Made by a program: the position numbers and the translations under genes
Notes under the pieces: model-generated
What the model was told of the DNA's origin: nothing
What the model saw: only the letters and a program-made list of their open reading frames with translations
Databases searched by the model: none
Assembly: GCF_001039355.2 (NCBI RefSeq)
Contig: NW_019775457.1
Span: 36,729 to 100,728, forward strand
DNA length: 64,000 nt
Direction of reading: 5' to 3'
DNA from: Lingula anatina
Lineage: Eukaryota > Brachiopoda > Lingulata > Lingulida > Lingulidae
Shown: in pieces, positions 27,313 through 35,742 of the stretch
Layout of the letters: every line of letters begins with the position of its first letter
Numbering within the stretch: the first letter of the stretch is position 1

Positions 27313-28280
27313 CATGTGTGTGGTGAAGAAGCACATTATCCTGGAATTTTGCCAATTTCCTCATTTATTCCAATGAAGGCATACCTGATATAAATTTGTC
27401 ATGAAAGTAAAGATTGGATGATTGGTTTTGGAAAAATAATTGAAAAAAATGCTGCATCTTTTTTTTTTCTGTTCTGCAAATTATGAAACTTAATTATGAG
27501 AGAATCATGGTGTACACCAGTTTGTGAATTATTTATTATGTATTTCAAAGGCATTATAGGCCAGTTTTGCTTTTGCCAGAAATCATGAACTAAGTATTTA
27601 TAACAGTATAAAACCCATGCATGGAATGTTTTATTTTGGCTCATGTTCCCAACTTAATTTCCCTTAAGCAAGTTATGTATAATTCTCTATCAACTAAACA
27701 TTGTAGGCATTTTTTGAGAGAGGGAGCTATGAAAATTGATGAACGAAGAATGTATGGATGTTGTATGAAATTTGTAAACAGATATAAGGATAAGTTAACA
27801 CTGTTTTCCCAGAGATACTTTTAAGAAATATCAGTTTTATTTATTTTTTTTTTTTTATTTATTTATTTTATTTTTTATTTTTTATACTGAGACCAGCTAA
27901 CATCATAAAACAATTTAGTATACAACTGTGCACATAGAAGTTGCTGGGGGGTATTCATTATCATTAAAAACTCAGGCCTGTTGGTCATTGCCAAAGTTCA
28001 GATTCAGACATTACAGTAATTTTACAGTAATTTAGTGTTAATTGACAGGGGCACACTAAATAAATCTTGGCTCAATTCAACTGGTCGAGGGACGATGGGT
28101 GGGGAGCCGTGTGAGAGGCAGAAACACGATTACAGGACTAAGTGGTTTCCCTTTCATGTAGGTCCGCCATATTTAGGTCGCGGCCTTATTAGACCTCGGC
28201 TCTTCTCGATGTGAATGCTCCCAATGCATTCCACAATTTTGTTATTAATCTCTCTTCAAATTATGACATATACATATATA
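26966..28280. other. Non-coding stretch with (TG)n and T-rich tracts
   Basis: (TG)n lies at about 27275-27322, and a T-rich low-complexity tract at 27838-27884. A GC-richer patch at 28080-28215 resembles one half of the 24646-type MITE (GTGAATGCTCC end). No gene was seen. Confidence 0.5.
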
Positions 28281-28802
28281 TATATGTCTTCACTTCTTCT
28301 TCTCTCTCTCTCTCTCTCTCCCTCTCATGTTTTCACACCTGTTCTCTAGATACTTAATATTATCAGAGAAGAGAAAGGTGAGAGTGGATTAGACAGGTTA
28401 TGTCACAACTACCTGTTCCCTTCAGTAAAGCCAGCTCCTCCTTGTCTAGTTTACCTGATTTACCTGGCTGAACAGTCTTATGAATATCATGACACATACA
28501 CAGGATATTCTCATTACAAAACCATTGAGTCATGATTTCCTCTACGGCAATGGGTGGGAACCATCGCTATAGTCCTTGGTAATTTGTTTTTCCTTCATAG
28601 ATTTCTGTGTCATTATATTAATGCACAATGTATATTTGGGTGTCACAGGTATAATTTTTTATACATAGAAATGTCTGCAGAGATGACAATGCAGGTTTGT
28701 ATGGATCAATATCTAACTGCAAACTGCATAGCTTTGTCAAGGGTAATCAACCCATGTTAAGCAAGATTGAGTATAATACTAATTTGTTACCCCCCCCCCC
28801 CC
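28281..28802. repeat. Duplicated segment, copy 1 (left of N gap)
   Basis: Starts at TATGTCTTCACTTC plus a CT run and ends in a poly-C run against the N gap. It is nearly identical to 28942-29897 over the shared parts, but lacks the two transposons present in copy 2. It is probably the other allele or an unmerged contig end. Confidence 0.8.
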
Positions 28803-28872
28803 NNNNNNNNNNNNNNNNNNNNNNNNNNNNNNNNNNNNNNNNNNNNNNNNNNNNNNNNNNNNNNNNNNNNNN
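28803..28872. other. Assembly gap, 70 N
   Basis: The gap lies between a poly-C run and a (TA)n array of about 70 bp (28873-28945). Both are difficult to sequence. Confidence 0.99.
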
Positions 28873-28948
<76 letters not shown>

Positions 28949-29356
28949 TTCACTTCTTCTTCTCTCTCTCTCTCTCTCTCCCTCTCCCTCTCATGTTTTC
29001 ACACCTGTTCTCTAGATACTTAATATTATCAGAGAAGAGAAAGGTGAGAGTGGATTAGACAGGTTATGTCACAACTACCTGTTCCCTCCAGTATAGCCAG
29101 CTCCTCCTTAACCTGGTTTACCTGATTTACCTGGCTGAACAGTCTTATGAATATCATGACACATACACAGGATATTCTCATTACAAAACCATTGAGTCAT
29201 GATTTCCTCTACGGCAGTGGGTGGGAGCTGTCACTATAGTCCTTGGTAATTTGTTTTTCCTTCATAGATTTCTGTGTCATTATATTAATGCACAATGTAT
29301 ATTTGGGTGTCACAGGTATAATTTTTTATACCTAGAAATGTGTACAGAAATGATAA

Positions 29357-29554
29357 CAGGGGCGGATTCAGAGATGTTTACTGACAGTCTTCCAAATTAT
29401 CTTTGTTGATTCATCCTCCAATTTTGACCGTCTTCCAACAGAAAAAATTAGATACCCGTCAATGTAAACTTGAAAANTTAGATCCCCGTCAATGTAAACT
29501 TGAAAATCTGACCGTCTTCCGGAAGACCCAGAAGACGGCCTAAATCCGCCCCTG
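29357..29554. mobile_element. CAGGGGCGGAT-ended MITE, GATAA target duplication
   Basis: The ends are CAGGGGCGGATTCAG and, reversed, CAGGGGCGGATTTAGG. GATAA is repeated at 29352-29356 and 29555-29559, and the empty allele in copy 1 has GACAA once. Such ends recall hAT-type non-autonomous elements, but a 5-bp duplication is shorter than the usual 8, so the superfamily is uncertain. A single N at 29477 separates two direct 29-bp copies. The related element at 33911-34074 has that segment once. Confidence 0.75.
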
Positions 29555-29610
29555 GATAATGCAGGTTTGTATACATCCATACATAACTGCACACTGCCAG
29601 CACAAGCTTA

Positions 29611-29826
29611 GACCCCATTTCCAGAGATTAGATCGATCTACTTTAGATCAACCTAACTCCCTGGGGGGTTCACGCTAAATAGCTGTCAGCAGAGCGGACA
29701 CCAAAGTTAATTACCCCCTTACAGCTTGTAGTAGGCGGGATGGACATTTAAGCCGGATTATCTAACAGTAATCTAGTGAGACTCCTCGCAGGGATAGATC
29801 GATCTAAAAGCTCTGGGAATACAGCC
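29611..29826. mobile_element. Palindromic MITE, 216 bp, TTA target duplication
   Basis: TTA flanks both ends (29608-29610 and 29827-29829). The left end, GACCCCATTTCCAGAG, pairs with the right end, reversed, GGCTGTATTCCCAGAG; inward, both carry AGATCGATCTA. Copy 1 (28281-28802) has the unoccupied site. Confidence 0.75.
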
Positions 29827-29897
29827 TTAGTCAAAGGTAATTAACCCATTTTAAGCAAGATTGAATATAATACCAATTTGTTACTCCCCCCCCCCCC

Positions 29898-30110
29898 TTT
29901 CCAACCCCATCTACTGGTAGTTTTAAAACAAATTTCACATGAATACACAGAAGAACTTTCTGAAGGCAGGAAACAGGAAATATTCTGATTCATTCAGTAC
30001 ATAACAGTGCATAGTGTTAAGTAAAAACTCATTTCTGTATTAAAACTATCTCTTTCTGGCCAGAGGTAATACAACATGTTGACCCTTGATGACCTAAACT
30101 GGTATTATGA
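29898..30110. other. Spacer, nothing seen
   Basis: Unique AT-rich sequence. Confidence 0.5.
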
Positions 30111-30303
30111 AAATAACAGACATACTAGCTGCAGATGGAGGTGTACCCTCTTAAAGCAGGGTCAGGTGTTAATTTATAAAAATAACAGACATACTAAGGG
30201 CAGATGGAGGTGTACCCTCTTATAGTAGGGTCAGGTGTTAATTTATAAAAATAACTGACATACTAGGAGTATATGGAGGTGTGCCCTCTTATAGCAGGGT
30301 CAG
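30111..30303. repeat. 69-bp tandem repeat, three units
   Basis: Three units with a 69-bp period, each containing CATACTA, then ATGGAGGTGT, CCCTCTTA and AGGGTCAG. The word CATACTA recurs at 30121, 30190 and 30259. 69 is a multiple of three, but no frame is open through the array. Confidence 0.85.
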
Positions 30304-30829
30304 AGACTTCAGGAAAAAAAACATTCAGTAAATATTTATATTTATGAAGAGAAAAACTCAATATATGGACAACATATTCTCTGAGTTAAGTAAAGTAAAA
30401 ACAGATCATAATAGGTATCATTCACATAACTGTGGACATGTATCATTTTTCCTAATGTTACATATGGTGTATATGTCTGTGGCCTTTTTCTTCTTTTTTT
30501 CAAATATGAAATAAACCTGTATATGAGGTGATAAGCCCAGAATGTGATTTTTTCTGAATGGACGTACCATTCAAAAGCACTAGTTTCAGATAAATAGTGG
30601 ATGAAGTGAGAAATGCGTTGGAGATAAATGATGGATAGGTACGTCAGGTGTATCATTTAGCAGGCGTTTCTGCTAGCCATTCATTAAAGCTGCAGACGTG
30701 GGTGGAATTATTTGCTGTAAGATAAATTTGTCTTTTTATCCATAGAGTGTTAAAACTGTTAGGAGTTGGGTGTGTTAAGGTGTTTTTGTGTATGTGTATC
30801 ATATGTTTATTTCAGTTTTGTCTTACAAA

Positions 30830-30868
30830 TATTTATTTATTTATTTATTTATTTGTTTATTTGTTATT

Positions 30869-30915
<47 letters not shown>

Positions 30916-30917
30916 TT
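30830..30917. repeat. (TTTA)n array abutting a splice acceptor
   Basis: About 88 bp of TTTA, with two TTTG variants, running straight into TTCCAG at 30916-30921. The microsatellite serves as the pyrimidine-rich tract of the acceptor for the first coding exon of the MARVEL gene. Confidence 0.85.
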
Positions 30918-30966
30918 CCAGCTGCTGTCCTCACTCAGGGTAAGATCTCAGTAGACTGCCGCCATC

Positions 30967-33167
30967 ATGAGCACCACGCAGACCACCACGACTACCATCA
31001 TGCCGTCAGAGGACCCGGGCTACATCAGGAGTGTGCCAGGCATTCTTAAGATTGTAGAAATTGTGAGTAAATCTGATATAACTGGGATTCTTCAAGCTAA
31101 TAAAACTATTCAAAATTGCTATGACTCAGAAGGCATACTTTTCTGTTAGGTTAGGCGTTTAATAATACGATCCGCAGATATTTTAGCACCAACACCCATA
31201 TTAACCACATAACCCACAAATAAACCAGCACTACCAGAGCGGATGGATGTTAGTGCTATGTAACATTTTGTTAGTGCTAAATAACTGTATGGTGTGCTGG
31301 TTAATTTGTGGGTTTGGTGGTTAATATGGGCATTAGTGCTAAAAGATCTGCGGGTAGTGTTAGTAAATGCCTAATCCAATTGTAAGGCCTGAATGGGTTT
31401 TATGATTTTTCAGTATAATATAACTGAATTATGATATACCTTGATGGAAACATTTGATCTTAATTGCCTGTAAAAACTTAACTGAAATTCAGTTGGAAAA
31501 AGAAAAGCTGAGGAAAGTCTCAAAAGTGAATGAGCTATGCCAGTTAGGCTTACAGTTGTAGTTGTGGCAGATATACAGTCGTCATGTAACTGGGGATTTG
31601 GTTGTGCTGGATTGTGACAAAATTCACAACTACAGCAATGTGACTGGGAATTGATGCCACTTATTGATTTAACTTTTATAAGAAATCCTCTGTCTTGACT
31701 TAGTCATCTAGTTAAATATTTGAAAATTGATGCCATTGAAGTTAGTAATATAATTGTTATTTATCCACAAGTTCTTAGTGTACTTGTGTTCAACTGGATG
31801 ATCAAAGCCCCTAAATACTCCGTACCAGTGTAGATTTAGGTGCAGATCAAATAATGGGAACATTCATCACAAGTTGACGTAATTAACAGATCAGTGGATC
31901 AAATGTGGCCAGCTCACTTGAAATCTTGCTGCATTTTCTCCTAATACACACTAAATAGATTCTCCATAGGGATTACACAGTAAGTTTTCAAGTGGGTCGG
32001 CTATATTTGATCTACGTCTCTGTTAGCGTCTGGATAGACTTGGTAGTGAATGCAACCAATGATAATTTCCAAATTGAATAAAATATGCATAATCATAATT
32101 TCACATACATACTTAATTCAAACAGAGACACAGAATTTTGATTTCTTTATTTAACTCATTATTTCATATTTTCAGATCCTGTGCCTGGTTGTGTTCATCT
32201 GTGTGATCATAGCCCCTGGATACGGCGGGTCTGGTTGGGTGTGGTTCATCGCCATCTCCGCCTTCATCACCACTCTCATCCTGCTCATCTTCCATGTCGT
32301 CGGCCTCATCAGCAGATTGCCAGGACCATGGATGTTAATTGTAAGGAAACAGAAAGGGAAGGGTGGATCACTAAGGCCCCAGATTTGGTCTTAAAGTGCA
32401 ATTACAGATCACAACTGATCTGGTGTGGTCTTAAAGATTAACTAAGCAGTCTTAAATTGCTCTTAAGATGCAGTGAGTAAGATTATAATTAGACTGACTT
32501 CCCCCTTCAGTTGTAAAGTAATTATTTCCCCAGCAAGAAGATTAGGTATGAATTTCATTCATTTGATAACATCATTGAACTGATAAGACTTGAATTATTA
32601 AAGCAGTTTAAAAGAAGTGATTGAGATTCAAATTATTTTGCCAAAGTAATGTATTTTTTCTTTATTTTAGGAATTCATCTACTACATTGTGATAGCAGTA
32701 TTCTTCCTGATTGCCTTCATCATAGCTGCAGTTGGTTGTAGATACGGTTATGCCTCAATCATAGCAACAGCCGTAAGTTCTTCAAAATTAGAAATGAAAA
32801 CAGAAATAAATTGAATTGTTGTGTTAAAATGACAGAATGGGGCTTCAGTTTTCTTAAATCCATTGATATTAAAATGATTTTGTTACATGAAACCGTTTTC
32901 TTGGCTCCACCCAAGTAAAGAAACTTGCCAAGTTCTACAACATGATTGTAACTTGAATTTTTATCCATATGTTTTCCTTAGCAAATTCCTTTGTACATGT
33001 ACAGTGTCAGTATAACTTATTGTAAAAACTGTATTTGGCTATTTGATTTTTTTCTGTTTCAGATATTTTGTTTTGCGTCCTGTGCGGTGTTTGGAGTGGA
33101 TACATATTTCCAGTTTCAAGCATGGAGGACATCACAGACCACCACCATCTCCACCGGACCTGCATAG
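30967..33167 (+). CDS. CMTM-like MARVEL-domain four-pass membrane protein (4 coding exons)
   Basis: Coding exons are 30967-31062, 32176-32340, 32671-32772 and 33063-33167, all joined in phase 0 with GT-AG introns. They give 155 residues. An untranslated part starts after the acceptor at 30921, so at least one exon lies further upstream. The ATG is in GCCGCCATCATGA, a good start context. The first 18 residues are Thr-rich and polar. Four hydrophobic segments follow: about 28-46, 53-76, 89-109 and 116-137. Conserved-looking features are SVPGILKIVEI before helix 1, RLPGPWMLI before helix 3, and GVDTYFQFQAWR at the end of helix 4. The size, the four-helix plan and the helix-4 to AWR boundary match MARVEL proteins of the CKLF-like (CMTM) or plasmolipin type, which act in membrane trafficking and receptor stabilisation at the plasma membrane. 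Assignment to a particular CMTM is not possible. A close paralogue is on the opposite strand at 53466-54747. Confidence 0.88.
31151..31374. mobile_element. Fold-back MITE in intron 1, 224 bp
   Basis: Long inverted repeats of about 80 bp: the left arm TTAGGCGTTTA... and the right arm reversed TTAGGCATTTACTAA.... Both continue through CCGCAGAT, TTTTAGCAC, CCCATATTAACCAC and ACCCACAAAT. There is no coding capacity, and target duplication is unclear because the ends themselves read TTAGGC/GCCTAA. It would form a strong hairpin in the pre-mRNA of the MARVEL gene. Confidence 0.75.
31856..32057. mobile_element. Palindromic MITE in intron 1, related to 24646-24850
   Basis: Flanked by AAT on both sides. 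The left end is GGGAACATTCATCAC and the right end, reversed, GGTTGCATTCACTACC. The centre shares TCTTGCTGCA, CACACTAAATAGATT and TTTTCAAGTGGGTCGGC-like words with the 24.6-kb copy, at visibly reduced identity. This indicates two insertions of one family. Confidence 0.65.
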
Positions 33168-34108
33168 AGAAACAGGCAGGAAAACAAGATGAACTCCATC
33201 AATGACTTAGCAAATTTTATACTGCAACAATGCGCGAGATCATACAACACTCAAGTTTTTAGCTTTGATGTTTTTAAGAAGAACTAAGAACCTGTTTTAA
33301 TAAGAATATAAAGCATCTCAAATGACAAAAGTTTGATGCCGTCAATAAGAATATTGAAACCTTCCTAATGTGAGACGACTCCATGGTCTTTCATCTCAGT
33401 TATTCACTATAAGGATGTAAGGATACAAAGTATCTAAAGGAAGAGGAAATGTGAATGTGATTTATGTCTTACTCTTACTGGTGCTATGCTAAGGTTTTTA
33501 GAGACTATAATCAGTTTATCCAGCAGAAATTTCAATTATTCGTAGTGTTAAGTGAGCAGTTTCCAAACGACAAGGTATGAAGCAAACAAAAACTTCTCCA
33601 AGATGTGCACAGACCAATACTATAATACTTCAGTCATTAACCTCTGGATTACATCACAGTATGACCAAGTTACTTCTGACATATTGCCATGCATTTTTTT
33701 TAGTTTAGAATAATAGGGTAATAGGTAATAGGGCAACTTGCTGTCAGCTGAGGTTGTGTTAACAATGAAGATAGGCTGACCCTTCTTTGTCCTTTCCATC
33801 TCTGAGAAAACAGAGTTCAGCAGATGTGGTACTTTTGCTTCCAGTCTTGGTCATTTTTGGACTTCATCAGCCCCCAGTGCCCTTTCTTCCTACTTTTTTC
33901 TTACCATTCAAAATGGTGGCTGTCTTCTGGGTCCTCTGGAAGACGGTCAGAATTTTTCAAGTTAACATTGAAAGGCATCTCTTAATTTTCTGTCAAAAGA
34001 CAATCAAAAATGGAGGATAGATCGACAAAGATATTTTTGAAGACTGTCATAAAATATTTCTGGATCTGCCCCTGTAGAGGGAAGTTGTTTATCTTTCATG
34101 TAAATAAA
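33168..34108 (+). other. Probable 3' untranslated region of the MARVEL gene
   Basis: Follows the TAG stop directly, with no further splice site of note. The first clear AATAAA on this strand is at 34103-34108. If that signal is used, the 3' UTR is about 0.94 kb and contains a MITE just upstream of it. An earlier non-canonical signal (for example ATAAAG near 33309) is possible. Confidence 0.4.
33911..34074. mobile_element. Diverged CAGGGGCGGAT-family MITE
   Basis: Homologous, in opposite orientation, to the element at 29357-29554. Shared words include GTCTTCTGGGTC, GGAAGACGGTCAGA, AATGGAGGAT and a terminal GGATCTGCCCCTG. The left terminus is decayed. It has one copy of the 29-bp segment that is doubled around the N in the other element. 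Confidence 0.7.
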
Positions 34109-34133
34109 CCTTTTAAGCAGGCCATGTGCCAAG

Positions 34134-34400
34134 GGGATACTGAAGTTAGTTTCTAGTTTTCAGTTTCGTTTTTTCAAAAATTAACCAACTGTCAACCAGA
34201 CACTAGTGTCATTTTTTTTCAAAATTGAACCTGGCAACTAGAAACTTGTTTCTTTTGTCAAAAAAAAATTCTGGTAGCCAAAAACTAGTGTCGTTTTTCA
34301 AAAAATGATTCTGATGCTGAAAAACCAGAAATGTTTTTGCAGTGGGAGACAAGAGTGGATGGAAGAAGAAGCATCAGGCTATTAGCGCCTATTTTTAGAT
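34134..34400. repeat. Partial copy of the CGTTTTTCAAA / AACCAGAAAC repeat
   Basis: Several degenerate direct repeats of a roughly 50-bp unit containing TTTTTCAAAAA and GGCAACTAGAAACT. They are followed by TTTTTGCAGTGGGAGACAAGAGTGGATGG-like sequence, which is homologous to 37573-37820 and 40780-40985. It is an older and more diverged copy of the same dispersed repeat. Confidence 0.65.
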
Positions 34401-34554
34401 TCTCTGCATGGAGCTAATTGGACATTTAAAAGTTTTCTATTTATATTATTCACATCTCAACAATTTTGTTACTTTATCATATAAAAATGAAAGTAAATGG
34501 GTTATTTTGTATTATGTAAAAAAGTGCTGAAAATGGAAATAAACTCATTTCAGA

Positions 34555-35070
34555 AATTTTCTCTTGTTTACATTTTGGCATTTTCAAAATGTGACTTTGA
34601 AGTTCCAGTGGACACTGCCTCAATAGTAACCATTAAAGGAAAACCATGTCACTTACTATTCTCAAACTTACAGAAAAGAAACATAGGACTAAAACACAGC
34701 TTCAGTTGGCATTTTCAAGGTGTGACTTTGAACTTCCACTGGCTTGAAGACATTTGTTAGACATATTTTCTGAATATCCATGATACTTTTATATTATTAT
34801 TAAAACATGATGGTAATTATGCTATTAAGCAATTTGCATCAATACTGAAGATAACCCTATTTTGGGCACTGCTGCCATAATGACCATTACAGAAAAACCA
34901 TGCAACTTATTCTTCTCAAACTTACTGAAAAGGTCCATAGGACTGAAATGCAGCTTGTGTTGGAACACTTGTCTGAATGAATTCTCTTCTGGAAGCAATT
35001 TAGTTCTTTATGAAATTTTCATTTTTCACGTATTTTCCCCATGTGGGGCTTAGAACTCCCATGGGCATGA
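34555..35070. repeat. Diverged tandem repeat, two to three units
   Basis: A unit at about 34609-34714 recurs at about 34865-34966, with shared words AAAACCATG, TTCTCAAACTTAC and ATAGGACT. A second module containing ACTTTGAAGTTCC recurs at 34576, 34709 and in degraded form at 35032. Both long units are open in the homologous frame and their translations are alike (KPCHLLFSNLQKR against KPCNLFFSNLLKR). No family is recognised, and this may simply reflect recent DNA similarity. Confidence 0.55.
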
Positions 35071-35439
35071 AGCTGAATTGTAACCAAACTTTCTAAATGT
35101 TATATATGGCACATTACCGTATGGTAGATAATTAAAAATAGTTGGTGATTATCTTAATGATGTGCGAGTTTCCCTACCCCTTACCTGGACGGTGGCACTC
35201 TTGTCTCGACTGGCTCAAGTTGCTCAAAGCTCTCAGCTTCCCTGAGTATGGAGGATGAGGAGAGCTGTCCAAAGGTCGGGGCAACCAGGCCACTGTTAGG
35301 GGAGGGACGGGAATTTTGGTACACACCTTATTTGGCTTATGCAAAAAAAGAATTAGGCAGTATAATTATTATTTTTATTTATGTATTACTAATCTCTGAG
35401 TAATTCGCCCCTCCCTAAAGGTTACGAGAAAAGATCGAA

Positions 35440-35742
35440 ATGGTAATGAATGAATCAATAGAAGAAATCAAACCAAATCCACATTCACTTTTAGCTATGC
35501 CTGGGCAGAAATGCAAATATTGTAGTCTACGCTTCTCCTCCCGCTCGAATAGGAGACGACATGAGTCAAGTGCTCATAAAAAATACCAATGTGAAGTAAG
35601 GGACTGTGAAAGAGCTTATGCCACTGAAGAAGAATTACTGAAACACAAGGCGGCCAGACACCAAGAACCCCTAGAGTTAGTTGTCAACACAGAAGAAGAG
35701 ATCTCTTTACTTGACTCGAGGAAGTCACCCCAACCAACTTAG
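35440..35742 (+). pseudogene. C2H2 zinc-finger ORF fragment, probably mobile-element derived
   Basis: The 100-codon frame has two C2H2 zinc fingers. The first is CKYCSLRF...RRRHESSAH (C-x2-C-x12-H-x4-H); the second is CEVRDCERAY...KHKAARH (C-x4-C-x12-H-x4-H). An acidic tail (NTEEEISLLDSRKSPQPT) follows, then a stop at 35740-35742. The frame also continues upstream of the ATG as LREKIE after an AAG that could be a splice acceptor. In the second copy (from 38743) the same frame passes this stop and runs about 20 codons further. Downstream, in a shifted frame, another protein-like stretch ends in EEEVIYPDGKKEIHVVRNF before a stop near 36003. The frame therefore appears broken by at least one shift. 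No gene family is named with confidence; the context of repeated DNA favours a transposon-encoded or captured DNA-binding protein. Confidence 0.5.

Larger units (their letters stand above)
28942..29897. repeat. Duplicated segment, copy 2, carrying two MITE insertions
   Basis: Same sequence as 28281-28802 with a few percent substitutions, plus two insertions at 29357-29554 and 29611-29826. It ends at the same poly-C run. Copy 1 shows the empty site for both insertions. Confidence 0.8.

Noticed and set aside
28697-29023. Frames reading Ile-Tyr repeats across the N gap
   Set aside because: Produced by the (TA)n array and N characters.
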